From contig CALADF010000043.1 in the NCBI GenBank assembly GCA_937890835.1, positions 1-64,000 of the forward strand: DNA of 64,000 nucleotides, in the 5' to 3' direction. The position numbers and the translations under genes are program-made. Shown here piece by piece: positions 1 to 8,100 of this stretch. Origin of the DNA: an uncultured bacterium (GTDB taxonomy: Bacteria; Actinomycetota; Coriobacteriia; Coriobacteriales; Eggerthellaceae). Below the pieces are notes generated by a model. It saw nothing but the letters and a program-made list of their open reading frames with translations, had not been told where the DNA came from and did not search any database. Within the stretch, counting starts at the first letter, position 1. Every line of letters starts with the position of its first letter.

Positions 1-103
1 TTCAATTAGGCGAACGAATTCGGTTACTGTGCGACGAAACATAATGCAGACTTGTTGGAAGGGCTTGGCAGATCAACAGCTCGGCGGTTGCCGACATCGT
101 GAC

Positions 104-328
104 TTACAGGATGACAACAAGAAGCGAAATGAGGGTTCCGATCGTAAGAGCGACGGCAGCTTGCGCAGGGGTCATTCGACCCCGACCGTACGATGCCTCA
201 TTAGGCGCGCCCTGAGCATCATCGCGGGGAAACTCGATGATGACAGCGTTTTGGACTGAATGATCGTTCAAAGAGATATCGAGTGCGGCTGTTCCGTCAA
301 TTGCATTGCCGGTAATGAGCTTTGCCAT
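104..328 (-). CDS. Small SOS-controlled tail-anchored membrane protein, divergent from lexA
   Basis: This 74-residue protein is not a family I recognise. The N-terminal ~50 residues are polar and have no LysM motif. Residues ~52-74 form one hydrophobic segment that ends the protein, so it looks tail-anchored with the N-terminus in the cytoplasm. I chose the ATG at 328 because GGAG lies about 8 nt upstream. A TTG at 340 would overlap that site. The promoter is near-consensus (TTGACA at 393-398, TATTAT at 370-375, 17-nt spacer) and has a perfect LexA box inside the spacer, so induction by DNA damage is expected. In other bacteria the gene divergent from lexA often encodes a membrane cell-division inhibitor (YneA, DivS, ChiZ). 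By position this could be a functional analogue, but there is no sequence evidence for that role. Confidence 0.72.
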   Translation of the reverse strand: MAKLITGNAIDGTAALDISLNDHSVQNAVIIEFPRDDAQGAPNEASYGRGRMTPAQAAVALTIGTLISLLVVIL

Positions 329-344
329 GCCTATCTCCAATCAC

Positions 345-419
345 TTGCATAGAACCTTTGTTCGTTGTTATAATATAGCGAACAAAGGTTCATGTCAACG
401 AATTACCAAACATTTGTTC
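345..419. promoter_or_regulatory. Divergent lexA / small-protein promoters with LexA (SOS) boxes
   Basis: Two perfect GAAC-N4-GTTC boxes lie at 352-363 (GAACCTTTGTTC) and 380-391 (GAACAAAGGTTC). They are exact reverse complements of each other. The plus promoter is TTGCAT at 345-350, an 18-nt spacer and TATAAT at 369-374, with the first box in the spacer. The minus promoter is TTGACA at 393-398, a 17-nt spacer and TATTAT at 370-375, with the second box in the spacer. The two -10 elements overlap. A weaker third box, AAACATTTGTTC at 408-419, lies in the lexA leader. LexA on either box should block its own promoter, which gives lexA autoregulation. Confidence 0.9.
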
Positions 420-436
420 TTGATTGGAGGTTGTCG

Positions 437-1069
437 ATGCCGCAGAAGATTACTAAACGACAGCAAGCCGTTTTGAATTGCATCGAGCAATGTATCCGGG
501 AAAAGGGATACGGCCCTACTGTTCGTGAGATATGCACGTCGCTCGGCTTATCCTCCCCTTCAACCGTCCATGTGCACCTCAACGCACTCGAAAGCAAGGG
601 CTACATTAAGCGAGATCCGCTCAAGTCGCGCTCCATTGCGCTTGCGTATTCCATCGACGAAGATATCGTCGTCGATGACGAACCCGAGCTTCGCAATATC
701 GTCGACGTGCCGCTTGTTGGGGATGTTGCAGCAGGCGTCCCTATTTTAGCCGAGCAAAACATCACCAATACGATCTCCCTTCCAACCGAAATCGTGGGAG
801 ATTCGCCGTCTTTCATGCTTTCCGTTCGCGGCGATTCCATGATCGACATCGGAATCAACGATGGCGATTATGTCGTCGTTAAGGAGCAGCCCGTGGCAAA
901 CAACGGAGATATCGTCGTCGCCATCGTCGAAGACGGCGCTACGGTCAAGCGGTTCTATAAAGAGCACGACCATATTCGTTTGCAACCCGAGAATTCCGCA
1001 ATGGATCCCATCATCGTTGAGAATTGTTCTATAGCGGGTAAGGTTGTCGCGGTGTTTCGGAGGCTGTAG
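437..1069 (+). CDS. lexA: LexA, SOS-response repressor and autopeptidase
   Basis: A 210-residue LexA. The N-terminal winged helix-turn-helix (residues ~1-65) binds SOS boxes and the C-terminal S24 peptidase domain cleaves itself when RecA filaments form. The self-cleavage site is Ala99-Gly100 (in VAAGV), with catalytic Ser134 (in GDSM) and Lys171 (in TVKRF). The ATG at 437 follows TTGGAGG at a good distance. An in-frame ATG at 392 is rejected because it abuts a LexA box and has no ribosome site. LexA boxes in its own promoter imply autoregulation, and recA in the same window also carries one. The gene converges with hflX, with only 10 bp between the stops and no obvious terminator. Confidence 0.97.
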   Translation: MPQKITKRQQAVLNCIEQCIREKGYGPTVREICTSLGLSSPSTVHVHLNALESKGYIKRDPLKSRSIALAYSIDEDIVVDDEPELRNIVDVPLVGDVAAGVPILAEQNITNTISLPTEIVGDSPSFMLSVRGDSMIDIGINDGDYVVVKEQPVANNGDIVVAIVEDGATVKRFYKEHDHIRLQPENSAMDPIIVENCSIAGKVVAVFRRL

Positions 1070-1079
1070 CTTCAAGCAG

Positions 1080-2387
1080 CTACCTCGATCGAGACGATTC
1101 GTACGCTCTAAACACCCCCGAATAGCTTTTCGGAACAAGCATCTCGATTATGGTTCCACGATCGTCGTACTGCTCGGATAAGATCTGGCAACGTTCATGC
1201 GCCGTTGAAACCAAATCACCTCTGTCGTAGGGAATATGGACGCTCATCAGTTCATCAGCGGCTGAAGCTGCGGCGCCGATGCGGGATATCAGCTCATCAA
1301 TCCCCTCCCCTTTCTGGGCTGATACAAATACAGCAAGAGGATAGCGGCGGGTAAGCGCTTCTTTTGCCTCGGCGTCAAGCAGGTCGACTTTATTGAACAC
1401 CTGAATGGAAGGAATACCATCCGCTTTAATCTGCCCGAGAACATCCTGGACGGCTTCGATTTGCCGCTCGAACTCGAAAGATGATGCATCGACAACATGT
1501 AAGATCAAATCGGATCCCGTGATCTCGTCGAGAGTGGACTTAAAAGCCTCGATTAACGTCGTTGGTAATTTCTGGATAAAACCCACCGTGTCCGTTATCG
1601 TTATTCTTCTTCCCTCGGGCAGGACAAAACGGCGGGTCGTCGAGTCGAGCGTTGCGAACAGCTTGTCGTAGCTTAAGACGTCAGCGTCGGTCAATCGGTT
1701 GAGCAAACTTGATTTTCCAGCGTTGGTGTATCCTGCAAGAGACGCTTTGAACATACCGCTCGCATAGCGCTCTTCACGTTGAACAGAACGGACACTTGCC
1801 AAATGATTCAATTCGCGCTTAATGGAGGTGATGCGCTTTCGCACCATACGCCTGTCGACTTCGAGCTGGCTTTCGCCTTCGCCGAATCTCGAACCGACTC
1901 CACCGCCCATTCTGTTCGAAGCGAGGTGAGCCCACATGCCCCGCAAGCGAGGGTATAGATATTGATTTTGGGCAAGTCGCACTTGAAGGCGCCCTTCTTT
2001 GGTCATGGCATGAAGGGCGAAGATGTCGAGAATCAGAGCGGTTCGGTCTATGACTTTGACATCTCGCGGGACGATCTTTTCCAGATTCGATTGCTGCGAA
2101 GGAGTTAACTCATCGTCGAAAATGACGATATCAGCTGAAAGCGAGCGCACGGTATCAGCGATCTCCTCCGCCTTGCCGCTGCCTATGAACGTACGTGGGT
2201 TAGGCGCTTCGAGTTTTTGCATAGTGCGCGCTACCACGTCCGCCCCCGCAGTTTCAGCGAGACGCTCGAGCTCGTCAAGAGAGGATTCGACAGGCCATTT
2301 TTGACCGGGTCGCTCAACTCCGACGATAACGGCTCGCTCCCTGAGCACTTTGCTCGCATCCGTGGTCTTCAAGTCGATTCGTGCCAT
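1080..2387 (-). CDS. hflX: HflX, ribosome-associated GTPase
   Basis: A 435-residue HflX-family GTPase. In this family the protein splits stalled or stress-inactivated 70S ribosomes and acts in the cytoplasm. An N-terminal HflX domain precedes a G domain with P-loop GYTNAGKSS, the switch motif DTVGFIQKLP and an NKVD specificity motif. The start at 2387 follows GAGGAG at 8 nt, whereas an in-frame start at 2420 lacks a site. It lies downstream of miaA on the same strand. A 119-bp gap separates the two, so it may have its own promoter. The miaA-hflX neighbourhood is widely conserved in bacteria. Confidence 0.95.
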   Translation of the reverse strand: MARIDLKTTDASKVLRERAVIVGVERPGQKWPVESSLDELERLAETAGADVVARTMQKLEAPNPRTFIGSGKAEEIADTVRSLSADIVIFDDELTPSQQSNLEKIVPRDVKVIDRTALILDIFALHAMTKEGRLQVRLAQNQYLYPRLRGMWAHLASNRMGGGVGSRFGEGESQLEVDRRMVRKRITSIKRELNHLASVRSVQREERYASGMFKASLAGYTNAGKSSLLNRLTDADVLSYDKLFATLDSTTRRFVLPEGRRITITDTVGFIQKLPTTLIEAFKSTLDEITGSDLILHVVDASSFEFERQIEAVQDVLGQIKADGIPSIQVFNKVDLLDAEAKEALTRRYPLAVFVSAQKGEGIDELISRIGAAASAADELMSVHIPYDRGDLVSTAHERCQILSEQYDDRGTIIEMLVPKSYSGVFRAYESSRSR

Positions 2388-2506
2388 TTCCAGCTCCTCA
2401 GTTCCACTGAACCGCACCATTTAAGCAACATCGGGAGCGTTGCCTGTATTGTCGGCTGCCGCAATCCCTCGAGTGCGGTTAGAATGACGGGTATTGCGGC
2501 ATGTTG

Positions 2507-3448
2507 CTAGCTTAAATCTGCTTGCTCTATGAGCATCAGCGATTCGCCAAGCATTTGACGCATGCCAGATTCCGCGTTTATCCATGAGATCCTTTTATCT
2601 TTGCCGAACCAGGTACGTTGCCGTTTTGCATATCGCCTCGAGGAGGTTTTGATCTCCTCGACAGCATCCGCCATCGAGCAATTCCCATCGAGCGCGGCAA
2701 CGATCTCCTTATAGCCAATTGCCTGTGAAGCGGTAAGACCCTCGCGAAAACCTCGATTCAGAAGGCTCTTCACTTCGTTTACAAGCCCTGCAGCCATCAT
2801 GCCGTCAACTCGCTGGTTGATGCGCTCTCGCAGGACTTCGGGCTCAACTTTTAAACCGATGAACGTTGCAGGGTAAAGCTGAGGGATGAACTGAAGTCGC
2901 GCCTTCTGGCGGGCATAGCTCTCCCCTTCCTCGATGAGCTCGAAGGCGCGGACGACACGACGAACGTTATGAGGGTGAATCACCTGTGCGCTTAGGGGAT
3001 CTTGCTCGTTCAAGAGATTCCAAAGCGCCTGCGCGCCTTGTTCTTCGGCGTATTTTTCATACTTGTCTCGGACGGGATTGCATACGTTATCGCCGTTTGG
3101 GAACGAATAATCATCTATTGCAGCGCGTATGTAAAGGCCTGTGCCCCCAACGAGAACAATCCTTTTTCCTTTGTTGGAAATAGCGGAAAAAGCCGATCGA
3201 GCGTATTCTTGATACAGAGCAGCCGAGTAAGGGATCCCTGGGTCAACGAGGTCGATGCCGAAATGACTCACCCGTTGTTGATCGGAAGTGACCTTTCCCG
3301 TTCCGATATCCATACCCCGATATATCTGCATCGAATCAGCGCTGACGATCTCTCCGTCAAGGGCGAGGGCGATTTCCTGAGCAAGGTCAGATTTTCCCGA
3401 GGCGGTGGGACCGACGATGCATATTATCTTATGTTGAAATGGGACCAT
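2507..3448 (-). CDS. miaA: MiaA, tRNA dimethylallyltransferase
   Basis: A 313-residue MiaA. The enzyme transfers a dimethylallyl group to N6 of adenosine 37 in tRNAs that read UNN codons. P-loop GPTASGKSDLA is near residue 13, followed by DSMQIYRGMDIGTGK (substrate and catalytic region) and GGTGLYIRA. The start lies 2 nt downstream of the miaB stop with no strong ribosome site of its own, which suggests translational coupling. The product of MiaA is the substrate of the upstream MiaB, so the two genes encode consecutive steps to ms2i6A. Confidence 0.96.
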   Translation of the reverse strand: MVPFQHKIICIVGPTASGKSDLAQEIALALDGEIVSADSMQIYRGMDIGTGKVTSDQQRVSHFGIDLVDPGIPYSAALYQEYARSAFSAISNKGKRIVLVGGTGLYIRAAIDDYSFPNGDNVCNPVRDKYEKYAEEQGAQALWNLLNEQDPLSAQVIHPHNVRRVVRAFELIEEGESYARQKARLQFIPQLYPATFIGLKVEPEVLRERINQRVDGMMAAGLVNEVKSLLNRGFREGLTASQAIGYKEIVAALDGNCSMADAVEEIKTSSRRYAKRQRTWFGKDKRISWINAESGMRQMLGESLMLIEQADLS

Positions 3449-3450
3449 GA

Positions 3451-4803
3451 CTAGATCAACGTACCGGAAAGATACCAGGTTCGAGCTTCGTCAATACGAG
3501 CTTCAACAATTGTTCCAACGAAATCATCTACGCATGAACCTTGCGGAAGACGCATGTGAACCGTTTGGTTTTTCGGGCTTTTCCCGGTGAGGATAGTTTC
3601 ATCTCGTTTAGAGCCACCCTCGACCAAAACCTTCACAACGGTGTCCCTGTCGGCTTGATTGAGCTCGTATGCGCGATCTTGCACAAGCTGAACGAGTCGA
3701 TCGAACCGTTCCTGAATAACTTCGCGTGGCGTATCGTCTTCCAGCTTAGCCGCAGGCGTGCCTTCGCGTTTCGAGTAAATGAAGGTGAAAACCTGGTTGT
3801 ACCCCACTTCTCTCACCAAATCATAGGTTTGACGAAAATCTTCTTCGGTCTCCCCTGGAAAGCCGACGATAATATCGGTCGAAAGCGCTATATCGGGACA
3901 AACAGCTCGAAGCTTCTTAATTAACCCAAGATAGTGCTCGCGAGTATAATGCCTGTTCATCGCTTTAAGAATCCTGTTTGATCCAGATTGAACAGGCAGA
4001 TGCAACGCGGGCTGCAAAGACGGCAGCGAGCCAAAACGCTTGATGACCTCATCGTTGAGATCCTTCGGATGACTTGTCGCAAACCTCAACCGCGCGATAC
4101 CGGTGGCGTCGAGCGCGTCGAGGACGTCGACGAAGCGCGCGTCACCGTAGAGATCACGACCGTACGAATTAACGTTTTGACCAAGTAGGGTGATTTCCTT
4201 GACACCCGCATCGACGTAAGATTGAGCTTCCTTGACTATATCCTCAAGTGGTCGGGATTTTTCCCGCCCGCGAACATAAGGGACTATGCAATACGAGCAG
4301 AAATTGTTGCACCCAATCGTAATAGGAAGCCAAGCCGCCCACGAGTGCTCTCGGGCGGTAGGAAGCTCCGTCGGAAACGAGCTTGAAGATTCGAGGATTT
4401 CAACATGATGCCTCCCGTCCTCGATCGCCGACTCCAACAAAGAGGGTAGCGAGGCGAGATTATGGGTTCCGAAGACAACATCGAGATGTGGGAGCTCTTT
4501 GATAAGCTTTTCGCCGTCCCGTTGTCCGATACAGCCGCCGACGGCAATAATACGTTTAGCAAGAGGCGAGCCGACGCGAACCTTGATGTTCTTCATCGAG
4601 GCAACCTGGCCGTAAAGGCGTACATCAGCGGCTTCGCGAACGCAGCATGTCATGAAGACGACGATATCAGCTTCTTCGATCGTTTCAACCTGCAAGGCGC
4701 CAAGACCTTCAAGCATACCCGAGATTCGTTCAGAGTCGTGTTTGTTCATCTGGCACCCGAAAGTGTGGATGCAAAAAGTTAAGCCTTGAAAAGAAGAGCG
4801 CAT
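3451..4803 (-). CDS. miaB: MiaB, tRNA-2-methylthio-N6-dimethylallyladenosine synthase
   Basis: A 450-residue radical SAM methylthiotransferase that adds a methylthio group to i6A37 of tRNA. The UPF0004 domain carries the three conserved cysteines of the auxiliary cluster near residues 17, 53 and 91. The radical SAM motif CNNFCSYC has its cysteines at 165, 169 and 172, and a TRAM RNA-binding domain ends the protein. The FGCQMN motif at the N-terminus is typical of MiaB rather than RimO or MtaB. The start follows GGAAG. It is the first of three methylthiotransferase paralogues in this window. Confidence 0.96.
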   Translation of the reverse strand: MRSSFQGLTFCIHTFGCQMNKHDSERISGMLEGLGALQVETIEEADIVVFMTCCVREAADVRLYGQVASMKNIKVRVGSPLAKRIIAVGGCIGQRDGEKLIKELPHLDVVFGTHNLASLPSLLESAIEDGRHHVEILESSSSFPTELPTAREHSWAAWLPITIGCNNFCSYCIVPYVRGREKSRPLEDIVKEAQSYVDAGVKEITLLGQNVNSYGRDLYGDARFVDVLDALDATGIARLRFATSHPKDLNDEVIKRFGSLPSLQPALHLPVQSGSNRILKAMNRHYTREHYLGLIKKLRAVCPDIALSTDIIVGFPGETEEDFRQTYDLVREVGYNQVFTFIYSKREGTPAAKLEDDTPREVIQERFDRLVQLVQDRAYELNQADRDTVVKVLVEGGSKRDETILTGKSPKNQTVHMRLPQGSCVDDFVGTIVEARIDEARTWYLSGTLI

Positions 4804-4830
4804 GTGCTTCCTAAACTGTAATGAGGGATG

Positions 4831-5142
4831 TTACTGAGCTGGGTTAGACCCACGGAAAGACTGGGGCTCGACGGCGAACCGGATGGCCGTGCGGAATTCT
4901 CCGTCGATGACGATATCGGCGAAGGTCGGAACGCATGAAATATCAATTCCAACGGGAGACAGGAAACCGCGTGATATGGCGATTGCCTTCACGGCTTGAT
5001 TTACGGCTCCTGCGCCCACTGCTTGAATCTCGACTGAGGCACCGTCTTTTATCATTCCGGCAATCGCACCCGCAACAGAAGCGGGAGAAGATTTCGACGA
5101 CACCTTCAGGCATCCTGATTCGGGCATTTGTTGTTGTGTCAC
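4831..5142 (-). CDS. spoVS: SpoVS-family protein
   Basis: A 103-residue protein whose last ~90 residues match the SpoVS/Alba-like family (KVSSKSSPASVAGAIAGMI near the N-terminus, then VGAGAVNQAVKAIAIARG-like and DISCVPTF segments). In Bacillus SpoVS is a small putative nucleic-acid-binding protein needed for late sporulation. Homologues also occur in non-sporulating bacteria with unknown roles. The GTG at 5142 is chosen because GAGG lies 5 nt upstream. The ATG at 5127 is too far from it. It lies 27 bp upstream of miaB and downstream of the RNase Y/GHKL genes, the same neighbourhood spoVS has in Firmicutes. Confidence 0.88.
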   Translation of the reverse strand: MTQQQMPESGCLKVSSKSSPASVAGAIAGMIKDGASVEIQAVGAGAVNQAVKAIAISRGFLSPVGIDISCVPTFADIVIDGEFRTAIRFAVEPQSFRGSNPAQ

Positions 5143-5384
5143 AGATTCCTCATTCGTCAGTGGATCGATTGTGCTGCGGAAATATGCGATTAAGAATATG
5201 GATCCTCTTAGACCATATTTAAATAATTTTACCTTTTGCGCAAAGGGGCTGCAAGGACGGTGGCAAGATAAGTGAAGCATGAAAACCGCGATAACGATCT
5301 GAATTAAAACGATAAACGATACAACCACCTAACTGCAGATTTCTTCGTCTCCTCTGCAGCAAGAAGGGTGGTTTTAGAGTAAAT
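5143..5384 (-). other. Intergenic region upstream of spoVS
   Basis: These 242 bp are relatively AT-rich around 5215-5240 and contain no gene I can support. They probably hold the spoVS promoter: on the minus strand a TTGCGC-like -35 precedes an A/T-rich -10 region near 5215-5222, but neither is convincing. A short inverted repeat with CTGCAG arms lies near 5333-5360. Confidence 0.35.
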
Positions 5385-6461
5385 CTAGAGCTGTTTTTCA
5401 ATGGGTATGGAAACGCGGATCGAATCTCCGGTAACGCGAATCTCGGGCCGCACATCCCGCGAGAGAAAATACCTGTCGGCTATATCCTGGAATGCTCGGC
5501 TTATCTCGTTTCTCAATAGGTCGACATCCTTTTCGTCAAGTTTCAAGCCTTTGGATCGACCGCGGTTGAAAGCGGGGGGTCTACTGGCGCTATGTTGCGT
5601 CCTAAAACCATCCGATTGGAGCCTTTCAAGCATAGATCGAACAGACTTGATCGAGCCATCCATGATGCGACGCGCGGAACGTGTTGAAATATCAATACCC
5701 AGCAAGGAAGCTTGCTCGACGAAATCCTCCGGTTGCACTGCGAAAGCTAAGGATTGAAGGATGCCGGAATCATCATCCGGCTTGCCGAGCGCCCGGGAAA
5801 CAGGAGAGACCGAAGACAAGCCGTACTCGTATATTGTGGCAGCGATCTCCGTGAACGAGCCGCAATACACTTCGCAATCCCTACGATGCTCAAGGGCAAA
5901 TTCAGCGCATGTACGCAAGAGGTTGCGCGGACCACGCATAACATGGACTCCATCACGAACCTCAAAAGAAGGAAACGTCGACTGATCGGTCTTTTCGCCG
6001 AGCTTTAAAAGATCGGTTTCGACCACTATCGAGGATCCGTACTCTGGGCGGGAACACGCGACATACGCTTTCGCAGCATTCATCTTGATCGAATATAGAG
6101 CCATGCCACGTCCGTGCATTCCCCATTTATCCATATGGGCGGTGTCGAGCTTTGAGGTGACGCGTGGTTCGAAGATGCGATCATGCATGTTCTCGGGAAT
6201 ACCCGAACCGTCGTCAATAATGACGACGGTTCGCTTGGACTCATCGCGAGTGAGCGCGACGAAGATTTTACCGGCTCCCGCGTCGCGCGAGTTCCTCAAG
6301 CATTCGATGACGATGTCTTCTGTTGATCGGATATCCTGAGTCGCTTGACGCCTTTCTGCTTCGGATTGCTTCAAACGAACGAAGCCGTCTCCGAAATCTT
6401 CGTCAACTCGGAGACGGCTATCAGTGCATACCGATTCGATGAAAGAGCTGAGATCGTTCAT
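5385..6461 (-). CDS. GHKL (HATPase) ATP-binding protein, MutL-like ATPase motifs
   Basis: A 358-residue protein of unknown function with a GHKL ATPase fold in its first ~170 residues. The N-box has Asn57 and Asp60 (ECLRNSRDAGAG). G1 is DDGSGIP at 83-89, followed by VTSKL at 101-105 and the glycine-rich lid GMHGRGMAL at 114-122. The N-D-A-G-A, DDGSGI, TSK and G-x-x-G-x-x-L order resembles MutL/gyrase-type ATPases more than sensor kinases, and there is no phospho-acceptor domain. The C-terminal half (170-358) is unassigned. It starts 7 nt after the rny stop without a clear ribosome site, so it is probably co-translated with RNase Y. It sits where Firmicutes carry ymdB between rny and spoVS. Confidence 0.8.
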   Translation of the reverse strand: MNDLSSFIESVCTDSRLRVDEDFGDGFVRLKQSEAERRQATQDIRSTEDIVIECLRNSRDAGAGKIFVALTRDESKRTVVIIDDGSGIPENMHDRIFEPRVTSKLDTAHMDKWGMHGRGMALYSIKMNAAKAYVACSRPEYGSSIVVETDLLKLGEKTDQSTFPSFEVRDGVHVMRGPRNLLRTCAEFALEHRRDCEVYCGSFTEIAATIYEYGLSSVSPVSRALGKPDDDSGILQSLAFAVQPEDFVEQASLLGIDISTRSARRIMDGSIKSVRSMLERLQSDGFRTQHSASRPPAFNRGRSKGLKLDEKDVDLLRNEISRAFQDIADRYFLSRDVRPEIRVTGDSIRVSIPIEKQL

Positions 6462-6468
6462 CGTGAGA

Positions 6469-8031
6469 TTATTTTGCGTAGTCGACCGCGCGGCTCTCGC
6501 GAATTACAACAACTTTAACTTGTCCGGGGTACTGCATCTCGCTCTCAATGCGATGGGCGATATCATGCGCAAGGACAATCGAGTGAGCCTCGTCCACCAC
6601 TTCAGGTTGAACCATGACGCGAACTTCGCGGCCAGCCTGTATAGCATAGGTGCGCTCGACCCCGTCGTAGGAGTTCGCAATCTCCTCGAGCTTTTCAAGA
6701 CGCTTGATGTACGCATCGAGCGTCTCCTTACGGGCTCCGGGACGTGCAGCGGACACTGCATCAGCTGCCTGGATCAAGACGTCGAGGACCGTATTAGGAT
6801 CGACGTCGGCATGATGGGCTTCGATAGCGTGCACAATCTCGGGGCGCTCTCCAAAACGTCTAGCGAGATCGGCGCCGATGACGGCATGACTGCCTTCGAT
6901 TTCGTGATCGACCGCCTTGCCGAGGTCGTGAAGCAGGCCTGCGCGTTTCGCAGGAACAGGATCAAGTCCAAGCTCAGAAGCCATTACGCCCGAAAGATAA
7001 GCGACCTCAAGTGAGTGGTTAAGGACGTTTTGGCCGTAAGATGTGCGATAGCGAAGCCGGCCGAGTGTTCTCACAAGCTCGGGATGCAGATCATGGATAC
7101 CGGTATCGAACGCAGCTTGCTCTCCTGCCTCCTGAACGCGCTGATTCACGAAGGAAACCGCTTTACCGTACATTTCCTCGATGCGCGCAGGATGAATGCG
7201 TCCGTCGGATACCAGGTTCTCCATGGTGACTCGACCGATTTCTCGTCGAACAGGATCGAAGCAGGAAATCGTCACGCATTCCGGCGTGTCATCAATGATG
7301 AGGTTCGTGCCCGTCAGCTGCTCGAAGGAGCGGATGTTGCGCCCCTCGCGGCCGATGATGCGACCCTTCAGGTCGTCTGAGGGGATGTGTATGGTTGAGA
7401 CGGTGTTTTCCGCCGAATGATCCGCCGCAACACGCTGGATCGCAAGGCTGAGGATCATTCGTGCTTTTTTGTCAGCTTCCGCCTTCGTGCGCAACTCCGC
7501 ATCGCGAATGATGGCTGCGGACTCATGCGTAACCTCATCACGCAAGGAATCAAGAAGCTCTTCTTTAGCCTCTTGCGGCGTCATGCCCGCAACGCGCTCG
7601 AGCTTATGACCCATCTCGATCTCAGCCGCGCTGAGATCGCGCTCACGACGCTCAATTTGACCCTGCATCGAGGACAGCTGATGTTCACGGGCGTCCAAGG
7701 ATTCAACTCGTCGATCGAGGGACTCTTCGCGCTGGGCAACGCGATTTTCAGCCACGCGAACCTCGCGCATCCTCTCCTTGCTCTCCTCGTCGATTTCCTG
7801 TTTGTACTTCAAAGCCTGGTCTTTGGCCTCGATATCGGCTTCGCGACGCATGGTTTCAGCCTGTTTTTTCGCGTTAGCCACCAACGATTCGGCTTCTTGA
7901 GCCGCCTTCTTGGTGAGCGAGGCCGCCTCGTCAGCGGCTTTCTTCGTCGAAGATTGGGCAAAGAAACGTGCGACGACGAAACCGAGAGCAAGTCCAACGA
8001 CTACGCCGATAACGATGAACAGCGGGTCCAT
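6469..8031 (-). CDS. rny: RNase Y, membrane-anchored endoribonuclease
   Basis: A 520-residue RNase Y, which initiates mRNA decay at the membrane. It has an N-terminal transmembrane helix (residues ~3-25), a long coiled coil rich in Ala, Glu and Lys (~30-200), a KH domain (~IPSDDLKGRIIGREGRNIR), and an HD phosphohydrolase domain with HDLGKAVDHE as the metal motif. The second ATG at 8031 is preferred because GGGGAG lies 7 nt upstream. The first ATG at 8037 is only 1 nt from it. It heads the rny-GHKL gene pair. The window also encodes RNase J and PNPase, so three central RNA-decay enzymes are close together. Confidence 0.96.
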   Translation of the reverse strand: MDPLFIVIGVVVGLALGFVVARFFAQSSTKKAADEAASLTKKAAQEAESLVANAKKQAETMRREADIEAKDQALKYKQEIDEESKERMREVRVAENRVAQREESLDRRVESLDAREHQLSSMQGQIERRERDLSAAEIEMGHKLERVAGMTPQEAKEELLDSLRDEVTHESAAIIRDAELRTKAEADKKARMILSLAIQRVAADHSAENTVSTIHIPSDDLKGRIIGREGRNIRSFEQLTGTNLIIDDTPECVTISCFDPVRREIGRVTMENLVSDGRIHPARIEEMYGKAVSFVNQRVQEAGEQAAFDTGIHDLHPELVRTLGRLRYRTSYGQNVLNHSLEVAYLSGVMASELGLDPVPAKRAGLLHDLGKAVDHEIEGSHAVIGADLARRFGERPEIVHAIEAHHADVDPNTVLDVLIQAADAVSAARPGARKETLDAYIKRLEKLEEIANSYDGVERTYAIQAGREVRVMVQPEVVDEAHSIVLAHDIAHRIESEMQYPGQVKVVVIRESRAVDYAK

Positions 8032-8078
8032 GTTCATGCTCCCCTTTCTTTTTCATGGTCGTCAATTCAATGTGCAAT

Positions 8079-8100
8079 AAAAAAGTCGGCATAAGCCGAC
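8079..8100 (-). terminator. Intrinsic terminator or leader attenuator upstream of rny
   Basis: On the minus strand GTCGGC-TTAT-GCCGAC (8085-8100) is followed by six T residues (8079-8084). This is a good rho-independent signature in that direction only. It lies 324 bp after the recX stop and 48 bp before the rny start. Too little room remains below it for a full rny promoter, so it either ends the recA-recX transcript or sits inside the rny leader. Confidence 0.6.

Noticed and set aside
392..436. Upstream in-frame ATG for lexA
   Set aside because: It lies next to a LexA box and has no ribosome site, while the ATG at 437 has TTGGAGG at the right distance and starts at the usual LexA N-terminus.
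5143..5328. Longer SpoVS with an N-terminal hydrophobic extension from 5328
   Set aside because: The extension lacks a ribosome site and is not part of the family. The GTG at 5142 has GAGG at 5 nt.
7417..8094. Long plus-strand frame antisense to rny
   Set aside because: It is the complement of the RNase Y coiled coil and has no family match or ribosome site.
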